Positions 50,776 to 58,226 of a stretch of DNA of 64,000 nt are shown here, in pieces (position 1 is the first letter of the stretch; each line of letters begins with the position of its first letter). Source of the stretch: Pelagibacterium nitratireducens (GTDB taxonomy: Bacteria > Pseudomonadota > Alphaproteobacteria > Rhizobiales > Devosiaceae); the NCBI RefSeq assembly GCF_037044555.1, contig NZ_CP146275.1:558001-622000 (forward strand). Direction: 5' to 3'. A program made the translations under genes and the position numbers. Below the pieces are notes generated by a model. The model saw only the letters and a program-made list of their open reading frames with translations, was not told the DNA's origin and did not search any database.

Positions 50776-50823
50776 GTGAGATCGAACCGGAAAAGTGTGC
50801 AACTTTTCCCGATCTCACTCTAG
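50776..50823. repeat. Palindromic repeat, copy E
   Basis: Outer stem GTGAGATC (50776-50783) with GATCTCAC (50811-50818), core GAACCGGAAAAGTG...CAACTTTTC. The stem sequence is unlike that of B, D or F but fully complementary. Confidence 0.78.
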
Positions 50824-50910
50824 CGAAACGAAAGCCCATAATCATATACCGTTTGAAACCGGCTGGCCCGGTTCAATTTGTTCTATTTTCCATAACAGGC
50901 GTGTTGACAC

Positions 50911-51174
50911 ATGAGCGTTCGCGATGAAATCGAAGCCAAACTCACCGAAACCTTCGCGCCGGTGTCGATCGAAGTGATCGACGATTCAGAGCGTCATCAT
51001 GGTCACGCAGGATGGCGGGAAGGGGGCAATACCCATTTCCGCATCACCATCGCCAGCGAAAAACTCGATGGCCTCAATCGCGTCGACCAGCACCGCGCCA
51101 TCAACGCGGCGCTTGCCGATCAGTTCGATGCCGGGCTGCACGCGCTGGCCATCAAGGTCATTCCTTCGCGCTGA
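50911..51174 (+). CDS. bolA: BolA-family protein
   Basis: An 87-residue protein with the class II KH-like BolA fold. DSERHHGHAG (about residues 26-35) contains the conserved His residues that bind Fe-S clusters with monothiol glutaredoxins, and THFRITIASEKLDGLNRVDQHRAI (split: THFRITIASEKLDGL, NRVDQHRAI) matches the conserved core. It likely helps sense or traffic iron-sulfur clusters. Its stop overlaps the convergent CorC gene by 17 bases. Confidence 0.92.
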   Translation: MSVRDEIEAKLTETFAPVSIEVIDDSERHHGHAGWREGGNTHFRITIASEKLDGLNRVDQHRAINAALADQFDAGLHALAIKVIPSR

Positions 51175-52435
51175 CCGCCGCTTCGACCGGCGATACCCGG
51201 AGCTGGGTCACCCTGTTGTGCTGGCGACGCAGGACCTTGAAGCGCAGGTTGTGGAAGGTGAATTGCTGGCCCGGATCGGGGATCAGCTTGGCTTCGTGGA
51301 TCACAAGACCGGCAACGGTGGTGGCTTCCTCGTCGGGCAGGTTCCAGTCTAGCGCCCGGTTGAGGTCGCGGATCGGCAACTGGCCGTCGATGATATAGGA
51401 ACCGTCGGCCTGCTTGCGCACGCCATCGATCACCGCGTCGTGCTCGTCGGCGATTTCCCCGACGATTTCCTCGAGGATGTCTTCAAGGGTGATCAGGCCC
51501 TGCACCTCGCCATATTCATCGACAACCAGCGCGAAATGGAGCTTGCGCTTCAAGAACGCGTTGAGCTGGGCCTGGGCGGAGGTCGTGTCGGGCACGAACC
51601 AGGGTTTGAAGGCGATCCTGGCCGGATTGACCTTTGTGAAATCCCCGTCGGCCTTCTGGATGGCGCGCAGCAGATCCTTGGCGTGGACGATGCCCACGAT
51701 ATTGTCCTGCTTTTCCTTGTAGAGCGGTACGCGGGTAAAGGGGCTGTCGAGGATGGCGCCGATCAATTCGTCGGCGGGCATGTCGGCATCGAGCGCCAGC
51801 ATGCGGGTCCTGTGCACCATGACGTCGGAGACTTCGAGTTCGCGCAGATCGAGGATGCCGCCCAGCATGTCGCGGTCGCCCTTGACCACTTCGCCCTCGT
51901 GGTGAAGGAAATCCACTGTACCGCGCAATTCATCATGGCCCGAGATTTCGCTGGCCTTGTCGGGGTCGAGACCGAACAGGCGCAGGATCAGGTTGACCAG
52001 AGACTGCACGGCCAGCGTTACCGGTGAAAACACCAGCACGATGACCCTGATGACCGGGGCGACAACGAGCGCAAAACTGTCGGGCCGGATCAGGGCAAGC
52101 GTCTTGGGCAGCACCTCGGAGAACACAACGACCGCCGCCGTCATGGCGAGTGTTGCATAGGCGATGCCGGCCTCGCCGAAAATCTGAATCAGCACCGAGG
52201 CGGCAAGGGTCGAGGCCAAAATATTGACGACGTTGTTGCCCAGAAGGATGGCGCCGATCAGGCGCTCCTTTTCCGCCGTCAGCTTTTCGACCAGCGAGGC
52301 GCGCGTGTTGCCCGACTTGGCCAATTGGTACATGCGGGCCCGCGATGAGGCGGTCAGCGCGGTTTCCGAGCCGGAAAAGAAAAAGCTCATAGCCAGCAGC
52401 GCGATAATGGCGAGCAGGGACAGCCACAACGACAT
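51158..52435 (-). CDS. HlyC/CorC-family transporter (CNNM + CBS domains)
   Basis: A 425-residue membrane protein. The N-terminal CNNM/DUF21 domain has three to four helices (residues 1-150: LAIIALLAMSFFFSGSETALTA; FSEVLPKTLALI), followed by two CBS domains (about 200-320) and a CorC/HlyC C-terminal domain. CNNM/CorC proteins export Mg2+ or Co2+. It shares one base with aroB and, with aroB and aroK, forms a minus-strand group. Confidence 0.9.
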   Translation of the reverse strand: MSLWLSLLAIIALLAMSFFFSGSETALTASSRARMYQLAKSGNTRASLVEKLTAEKERLIGAILLGNNVVNILASTLAASVLIQIFGEAGIAYATLAMTAAVVVFSEVLPKTLALIRPDSFALVVAPVIRVIVLVFSPVTLAVQSLVNLILRLFGLDPDKASEISGHDELRGTVDFLHHEGEVVKGDRDMLGGILDLRELEVSDVMVHRTRMLALDADMPADELIGAILDSPFTRVPLYKEKQDNIVGIVHAKDLLRAIQKADGDFTKVNPARIAFKPWFVPDTTSAQAQLNAFLKRKLHFALVVDEYGEVQGLITLEDILEEIVGEIADEHDAVIDGVRKQADGSYIIDGQLPIRDLNRALDWNLPDEEATTVAGLVIHEAKLIPDPGQQFTFHNLRFKVLRRQHNRVTQLRVSPVEAAVSAKE

Positions 52436-53550
52436 CAGCGAATATCCTCAAGGAATGTTGCGACCGCTTCGGGGTCGATGTTTTTCTCGATGAAGGCCTT
52501 GCCGATGCCGCGCGTTAAAATGAACGTCAATTGCCCGCGCGAGACTTTCTTGTCCTGTGCGATGGCGTCCATGAGCATTTGCGTTGGCGGCAGGTCTCCG
52601 GAGATATCGGCCAATGTAGTGGGCAGGCCGGCATTTTTCAAATGGGCTTGGACCCGACCGGCATCCTGGGACGGTGCAAGACCCAGTTTGGCCGAAAACC
52701 GATATGCCAGCACCATGCCGATGGCGACGCCTTCGCCATGGAGCAGGCGGTCGGAATAGCCGGTGGCTTTTTCGAGCGCGTGGCCGAAGGTGTGGCCGAG
52801 ATTGAGGAGCGCCCGGTCGCCGGTTTCCTTTTCGTCGGCGGCCACGACGCGGGCCTTGGCGGCGCAGGCCCGCGCGATGGCCTCACCCCGGGCCGGGCCG
52901 CCCGCTTCGATGTCGCGATAATTGGCTTCCAGCCAGAAAAACAGTTCCTCGTCGTCGATTAGGCCGTATTTGGCCAGTTCGGCATAGCCGGCGGCGAACT
53001 GGCGGGGGGGAAGGGTTTGAAGTGCGCTCAGATCGGCAAGCACCAGGCGGGGCTGATGGAAGGCGCCGACAAGGTTCTTGCCATGGGCTGAATTGATGCC
53101 GGTCTTGCCGCCGACCGAGGAATCCACCTGCGCCAGGAGCGAGGTGGGGATCTGGACGAAATCCATGCCGCGCCGGACGATGGAAGCGGCAAAGCCGGCC
53201 AGATCGCCGATCACCCCGCCGCCCAGGGCAATGAGGATGTCGGTGCGTTCGAGCCGGGCAGCCATGATGGCTTCGACCACGCTCTGAAGGTTGGTCCATG
53301 ATTTGGTGGCTTCGCCGGCCGATACGACGATTTCGGTGTGCCCGAGGCCGGCCGCGTCAAGGGACGCGGTGAGGCGAGGGAGCTGGGCCTTTGCCACATT
53401 CTCGTCGGTGACGATGCCGTAGCGGGCACCGGGGAACATCGCGGCCAGTCTTGGGCCGGCGCTTTGTATGGCATCGGGGGCGATGACGATGTCATAGGCC
53501 CGATCGCCCAGCGGTACATGAACGGTGTGAAGGGGTGTATGCTCGCTCAT
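52435..53550 (-). CDS. aroB: 3-dehydroquinate synthase
   Basis: A 371-residue enzyme that converts DAHP to 3-dehydroquinate, step two of the shikimate pathway, using NAD+ and Zn2+. GGGVIGDLAGFAAS (about residues 106-119) binds NAD, VDSSVGGKTGIN holds substrate contacts and GHTFGHALE holds Zn ligands. Overlaps aroK by four bases; the two consecutive-pathway genes are coupled. Confidence 0.96.
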   Translation of the reverse strand: MSEHTPLHTVHVPLGDRAYDIVIAPDAIQSAGPRLAAMFPGARYGIVTDENVAKAQLPRLTASLDAAGLGHTEIVVSAGEATKSWTNLQSVVEAIMAARLERTDILIALGGGVIGDLAGFAASIVRRGMDFVQIPTSLLAQVDSSVGGKTGINSAHGKNLVGAFHQPRLVLADLSALQTLPPRQFAAGYAELAKYGLIDDEELFFWLEANYRDIEAGGPARGEAIARACAAKARVVAADEKETGDRALLNLGHTFGHALEKATGYSDRLLHGEGVAIGMVLAYRFSAKLGLAPSQDAGRVQAHLKNAGLPTTLADISGDLPPTQMLMDAIAQDKKVSRGQLTFILTRGIGKAFIEKNIDPEAVATFLEDIR

Positions 53551-54140
53551 TGGTCTTTCGGGATGTCGAAATGGCGCGAAATGGCGGAGAGAATATCGTT
53601 GACGACCACATCATGGGGCACGTCGCGCGAAGCGACGGTGATGTCGGCCAGCGCATAGACGGGATAGCGGGTGTCGATCAGTCCCTGCAGCGTGCTGCGC
53701 GGGTCGGGGGTCTGGAGCAGGGGGCGGCCGGGCCGTTTGGAGACGCGGGCGAACAACAGGTCGAAATCGGCCTTGATCCAGATCGAGACGGCATGGGTCT
53801 TTATCGCCTCGCGGGTTTCGGGATTGATGAAGGCACCGCCGCCAGTGGCGATGATGCCCTGATGCTCGCGCAACAGCCGCGCGATGACCCGGGCCTCGCC
53901 GGCGCGGAATTCGGGCTCGCCGTGGGCGGCAAAGATGTCGGGGACCGACATGCCGGCGGCGGTTTCGATCTCGGCGTCGGAATCGGTGAAGGGCAGGCCC
54001 AGGCGATGGGCCAGGCGACGGCCGACGGTGGTCTTGCCGGCGCCCATCATGCCCACGATCACGATCGGCCGCCCGGCCAGGGCGTCGAGCACCCGGCTTT
54101 CGGCCTTCGGCCTGGCAATGCCTGTCGCGTTGTGCCCCAT
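53547..54140 (-). CDS. aroK: Shikimate kinase
   Basis: A 197-residue kinase that phosphorylates shikimate with ATP. Walker A is GMMGAGKTTVGRRLA (about residues 34-48), the substrate-binding DSDAEIE-GGAF (FTDSDAEIE; ATGGGAFIN) region is intact. It has a ~20 residue N-terminal extension. The first gene of the aroK-aroB-corC group. Confidence 0.95.
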   Translation of the reverse strand: MGHNATGIARPKAESRVLDALAGRPIVIVGMMGAGKTTVGRRLAHRLGLPFTDSDAEIETAAGMSVPDIFAAHGEPEFRAGEARVIARLLREHQGIIATGGGAFINPETREAIKTHAVSIWIKADFDLLFARVSKRPGRPLLQTPDPRSTLQGLIDTRYPVYALADITVASRDVPHDVVVNDILSAISRHFDIPKDQ

Positions 54141-54255
54141 CGTGGTGCCCTTATTGGTTGATGTGGTTCAACCGTGTGGCGGGCGGGCTGTCAAGGCGCT
54201 CGCTTGCCCGTCACGCGCAAATCTGGGAAAATCACTATCCGACACCGAGGATGCC

Positions 54256-54408
54256 ATGCCCACATTGTTTCGTTTGCTGGTCGCCATCGCCTTTATCGTG
54301 GGGCTTGCCTATGCGGGCATGTTCGCGCTGGCGGTGCTGGTCGAGCCCAATGAGCGCGACGTGACGGTGCGCGTGCCCACGCGCGATCTTCTGGCGGATG
54401 CGCCGTGA
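54256..54408 (+). CDS. Small membrane protein upstream of xerD
   Basis: A 50-residue protein with one transmembrane helix (LLVAIAFIVGLAYAGMFALAVLV split: LLVAIAFIVGLA, YAGMFALAVLV), then a polar tail (EPNERDVTVRVPTRDLLADAP) that may lie in the periplasm. GAGG is five bases before the ATG. Its TGA overlaps the GTG of xerD (GTGA), implying coupled translation. The function is unknown; similar small proteins precede xerD in relatives as I recall. Confidence 0.7.
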   Translation: MPTLFRLLVAIAFIVGLAYAGMFALAVLVEPNERDVTVRVPTRDLLADAP

Positions 54409-55304
54409 TCAAGGACGGCCATCTGATCGAGGCATTTCTGGAAATGATGAGCGCCGAGCGGGGCGCTGCGGCCAATACGATCGAAGCCTATCGGCGGGAC
54501 CTTCTCGATTATGCGGGGTTTCTTGCCGGCCCTGGCAAGGCGATTTCCGATGCGGGGCGCGCCGATGTCGCAAATTATCTGGCCCATCTGTCGGCGCAGG
54601 GGCTGGCGGCAAGCTCGGCGGCGCGCCGATTGAGCGCGGTGCGTCAATTGCACAGGTTTCTGGTTTCCGAAGGCAGCAAGGGGGACGATCCCACGCGCAT
54701 CGTTTCGGCGCCCAAGCCGGGGCGGGGCCTGCCCAAGGTGCTCTCGGTCGAGGAGGTCGACAGGCTTTTGAAATGCGCCGAAGACGAAGCGGCGGGGGGA
54801 GACGAAAGCGAGGTGCGGCTCTATGTGCTGCTCGAATTGCTCTATGCCACGGGGCTGCGGGTGTCAGAACTGGTGGCGCTCGAGCGCAAGGCGGTGCGGC
54901 GCGAGGCCGAACATCTGACCATTGCTGGCAAGGGCGGCAAGGAGCGGCTGGTGCCGCTCAACGACCGGGCCAAGGACGCTTTGGTCGGCTGGCTCGAGGG
55001 CACGGACAAGGACAAGTTCGTTTTTCCCGCCAAGGGGGCCGAGGGGCATCTGGCCCGGCAGGTGTTTGCGCGCGATCTCAAAAGGCTGGCCGCTCGGGCG
55101 GGCCTGCCGGTTGCCAAGGTTTCACCGCATGTGCTGCGCCATGCCTTTGCATCCCATCTGCTGCAGAACGGGGCGGATCTGCGGGTCGTTCAGATGCTTT
55201 TGGGCCATGCGGACATTTCAACGACCCAGATTTATACCCATGTTCTGGACGCTCATTTGCGCAAACTGCTCGAAGATCACCATCCGCTGTCGGGCGATGC
55301 TTGA
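54405..55304 (+). CDS. xerD: Site-specific tyrosine recombinase XerD
   Basis: A 299-residue recombinase that, with XerC, resolves chromosome dimers at dif. The N-terminal SAM-like core-binding domain (about residues 5-90) precedes the catalytic domain with Arg in ATGLRVSEL (about 155), Lys in GKGGKERLVPL, HVLRHAFASHLL and LGHADISTTQIYTH with the nucleophile Tyr (about 282). GTG start, overlapping the small membrane gene. The gene is chromosomal core, with no sign that it belongs to an integrative element. Confidence 0.93.
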   Translation: MIKDGHLIEAFLEMMSAERGAAANTIEAYRRDLLDYAGFLAGPGKAISDAGRADVANYLAHLSAQGLAASSAARRLSAVRQLHRFLVSEGSKGDDPTRIVSAPKPGRGLPKVLSVEEVDRLLKCAEDEAAGGDESEVRLYVLLELLYATGLRVSELVALERKAVRREAEHLTIAGKGGKERLVPLNDRAKDALVGWLEGTDKDKFVFPAKGAEGHLARQVFARDLKRLAARAGLPVAKVSPHVLRHAFASHLLQNGADLRVVQMLLGHADISTTQIYTHVLDAHLRKLLEDHHPLSGDA

Positions 55305-55418
55305 CACGGGAGGGTCTAATCGACACTTTCCCGCCACTTTGAAACTCTAGAGCCCGCTCGCCAGCATCTGGTGTTGGCCGCCCAAAAATGAGAAGGTTGC
55401 CCGAAACGGGCGGATTTC

Positions 55419-56378
55419 ATGCAGTCATATCTCGATTTCGAAAAACCCGTCGCTGAACTCGAAGGCAAGATTGCCGAGCTCAAGAACCTTGCCCAGACCG
55501 ATGAAGCGGTCTCGATCGGTGACGAGGTTTCGCGCCTGCAGCAGCGCGCCGAAGATGCGCTGCGCGACGTCTATAAAAAGCTCACCCCCTGGCAGAAGAC
55601 GCTTGTGGCGCGCCATCCGCAGCGCCCGCACTTTTCCAATTACCTCAAGGCGCTGGTGACCGAATGGACCCCTTTGGCGGGGGACCGCAAATATGCCGAA
55701 GATCCTGCCATCCAGGCCGGGTTCGGGCGGATCGATGGAGTGCCGGTGGCCATTTTGGGCCAGGAAAAGGGCAATGACACCGAAAGCCGGCTCAAGCACA
55801 ATTTCGGCATGGCGCGGCCCGAGGGCTATCGCAAGGCGGTGCGGATCATGGAAATGGCCGACCGGTTCGGCCTGCCTGTGATTTCGTTCGTCGATACGGC
55901 GGGCGCCTATCCCGGCATCGGCGCCGAAGAGCGCGGCCAGGCCGAAGCCATTGCGCGATCTACGGAAAAATGCCTCGAAATCGGGGTTCCCAACCTTTCC
56001 ATCGTGATCGGTGAAGGCGGATCGGGCGGGGCGATCGCCATTGCGGCGACCAACAAGGTGCTCATGCTCGAGCATTCGGTCTATTCGGTGATTTCTCCCG
56101 AAGCAGGGGCTTCGATCCTGTTTCGCGATGCGGGCAAGGCCCAGGATATGGCGGCAGCGCAAAAGATCACCGCGCAGGATTTGCTGGCGCTCAAAGTGAT
56201 CGACGGCATCATCGAGGAGCCCATGGGCGGCGCGCACCGCAACCCTGAAAAGATCTTCGCCGACGTCAAGGCCGAGATCGCCAAGTTCCTCGGCGAGTAT
56301 GACGACGAGCTCGGCCCGCTCGAAATCCGCGAGCAGCGGCGCGAGAAATTCCTGGCGATCGGGACGGCGCTCACCTGA
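55419..56378 (+). CDS. accA: Acetyl-CoA carboxylase carboxyltransferase subunit alpha
   Basis: A 319-residue subunit of the carboxyltransferase that forms malonyl-CoA in fatty-acid synthesis. MRPxxxRHPQRPHFSNYLKAL-like ARHPQRPHFSNYLKALV, GRIDGVPVAILGQEKGNDT and GEGGSGGAIAIAATNKVLMLEHS (split: GEGGSGGAIAIAAT, NKVLMLEHS) match AccA. The length is usual. It is preceded by a 114-base gap to xerD. Confidence 0.96.
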   Translation: MQSYLDFEKPVAELEGKIAELKNLAQTDEAVSIGDEVSRLQQRAEDALRDVYKKLTPWQKTLVARHPQRPHFSNYLKALVTEWTPLAGDRKYAEDPAIQAGFGRIDGVPVAILGQEKGNDTESRLKHNFGMARPEGYRKAVRIMEMADRFGLPVISFVDTAGAYPGIGAEERGQAEAIARSTEKCLEIGVPNLSIVIGEGGSGGAIAIAATNKVLMLEHSVYSVISPEAGASILFRDAGKAQDMAAAQKITAQDLLALKVIDGIIEEPMGGAHRNPEKIFADVKAEIAKFLGEYDDELGPLEIREQRREKFLAIGTALT

Positions 56379-56510
56379 ATTTGACCGCGCCGTCTTGCAA
56401 TTTGCATAAAATTTAGGTCGATTACCCGACAACCTTACCGAGCGTTAACCCTGTGGTGGCATAGAGGGGGCGGGGGCAAGGCGTACAGGAATTGCAGGGT
56501 CAGGGCATAG

Positions 56511-57536
56511 ATGCTCCGTAAATTCGTCCTTTTGGCCATCTCGCTCGTTGTTGCGGGTGTTCTGGCCTCGTGCTCGGCGCTTGAGGGCGACGGGCGTCAT
56601 CTCATGCCGCTGTCGGGCGCCACCAAGTCGCGGCTGGCCGCAATGGGGTCGAGCCCGCAGGCGGCGATGATGATCCGCATCTTCAAGGAAGAATCGGCGC
56701 TCGAAGTCTGGAAGCAGACGGCCGGAGGGTCCTACAAGCTGTTCCAGACCTATGAAATCTGCACCTGGTCGGGCGAGTTGGGTCCCAAATTCTACGAGGG
56801 CGACCGGCAGGCGCCCGAGGGGTTCTATACGATCACCCCCGGGCTGATGAACCCGAATTCGAATTATTACCTTGCCTTCAATCTGGGCTTTCCCAACAGA
56901 TATGACCGCACGCATGGCCGGACGGGCAGCCATCTGATGGTGCATGGCGCGTGTTCGTCTGCAGGGTGCTATGCCATGGAAGACGAGCAGATCGCCGAAA
57001 TCTACGCTCTGGCCCGCGAGAGCTTTACCGGCGGCAACCGCTCGTTCGAGGTGCAGATCTTTCCGTTCCGCATGACGCCGGACAACATGGCCAAGCACCA
57101 GTCCAGCGAGCACATCGATTTCTGGAACAACATCAAGCAGGGCTACGACTATTTCGAAGTCGCCAGCACGCCGCCCGCCTGGGATGTGTGCGACGGGCGT
57201 TACGTCTTCCGCCAGCCCTCGGCGGTCAATGCAACAGCGTCGATGGCCGGAAGCTGCCAGGCGGTCGTTGCCGACCCCACCATCGTTTCGGCCTTCCAGG
57301 CCCGTCAGTCGGCCGATGCCGCGGCGATACAGAGCGCGATCGTGCGGCTTGCCGATGCAGAAGCGGCCGCAGCGGAAGCCGAACAGCGCCGGCTCAATGC
57401 CGAAGCGGAAATGGCCGCGCGGGGCGAGGCCATCAACAATGCGGTCGACGGGTTCTTCGGTACCCTGTTCAGCCCGCTCGATGCCCTGGCGCCGAGCCAG
57501 CCCGAGACCGCCCCTCAAGGCACGCCGCAAGGCTGA
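56511..57536 (+). CDS. Lipoprotein L,D-transpeptidase (YkuD domain)
   Basis: A 341-residue envelope protein. A lipobox (VLASCSA, Cys about 21) anchors it. The catalytic YkuD motif HGACSSAGCYAM has the His and the Cys nucleophile (about residues 144-152). It should cross-link peptidoglycan (3-3 links) or attach proteins to it. A coiled-coil, Ala/Glu-rich C-terminal segment (residues 265-325) precedes a Pro-rich end. Two more Cys in CDGRYVF and SCQAV might form a disulfide. It stands alone behind accA. Confidence 0.85.
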   Translation: MLRKFVLLAISLVVAGVLASCSALEGDGRHLMPLSGATKSRLAAMGSSPQAAMMIRIFKEESALEVWKQTAGGSYKLFQTYEICTWSGELGPKFYEGDRQAPEGFYTITPGLMNPNSNYYLAFNLGFPNRYDRTHGRTGSHLMVHGACSSAGCYAMEDEQIAEIYALARESFTGGNRSFEVQIFPFRMTPDNMAKHQSSEHIDFWNNIKQGYDYFEVASTPPAWDVCDGRYVFRQPSAVNATASMAGSCQAVVADPTIVSAFQARQSADAAAIQSAIVRLADAEAAAAEAEQRRLNAEAEMAARGEAINNAVDGFFGTLFSPLDALAPSQPETAPQGTPQG

Positions 57537-57641
57537 CTGAAAGCTCATAACGGGAACACTGGCCGCCGCTTGTGCGTTTCAAGCGCAGACAGGGCCAAAA
57601 CCGGCCCCCTTCCGTGTTTTTGCCAGAGAGCTTTTCCACCG

Positions 57642-58226
57642 ATGATCCAGGACCGCGCCGCCGGCTTTCGTTTCGTCCTTCGGGACGCAACAGGGGCCGC
57701 TCATCAAAGGCTCGACGAGGCGGCCGGTCGCTTCGATCTGGGGAGCCGGGACGATTATCGCCGGTTCCTTGTCTGGCACGGGGCCATTGTGCCCGGGCTC
57801 GAGACCCATATGGCGGCCAACGGCATCGAGCGGATCGTTGCCGACTGGGCGGAACGCAAGCGCACGGCGGCCCTGCTGTCCGACCTTGGCGCGCTGGGCG
57901 TGTCCTGGCCAGGGCAAGCCGATCTGCAGTTGCAGAGCGGGCGCGGGGCGCTGTTTGGCATGGCGTATGTGCTCGAAGGGTCGCGCCTGGGGAGCGCGAT
58001 GCTGGTGCGTCGTGTCGATCCGGCGTTGCGCGGGGCAGCGACCGGCTATCTCGATCATGGCGCGGGGCTCAAACTTTGGCCGCGATTCCTCGACATTCTC
58101 AACACAGCAGGATTATCCGGGGCGGAACAACAGGCGGCGATCGATGCCGCCAACCAGGTGTTCATGCTGTTCGAGCGTGAGCTTCTGGCCCATTTTGAAC
58201 CCGATGGAGCCGCGCCCGGCCAATGA
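57642..58226 (+). CDS. bphO: Biliverdin-producing heme oxygenase
   Basis: A 194-residue heme oxygenase that opens heme to biliverdin, iron and CO. DATGAAHQRLDE (about residues 14-25) contains the proximal His, and ALFGMAYVLEGSRLGS (about residues 106-121) contains the distal helix Gly pair. It overlaps the bacteriophytochrome gene by four bases, so the biliverdin made by this enzyme is very likely the chromophore of BphP. The ATG at 57642 is preferred over an upstream one. Confidence 0.9.
   Translation: MIQDRAAGFRFVLRDATGAAHQRLDEAAGRFDLGSRDDYRRFLVWHGAIVPGLETHMAANGIERIVADWAERKRTAALLSDLGALGVSWPGQADLQLQSGRGALFGMAYVLEGSRLGSAMLVRRVDPALRGAATGYLDHGAGLKLWPRFLDILNTAGLSGAEQQAAIDAANQVFMLFERELLAHFEPDGAAPGQ

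Noticed and set aside
50871..50883. GTTCAATTTGTTC as a LexA box before bolA
   Set aside because: Spacer is five, not seven, and no third GTTC follows as at 5693-5716.
54405..55304. XerD as a mobile-element integrase
   Set aside because: Has the size and neighbours of core xerD (accA downstream); no cargo or att repeats.
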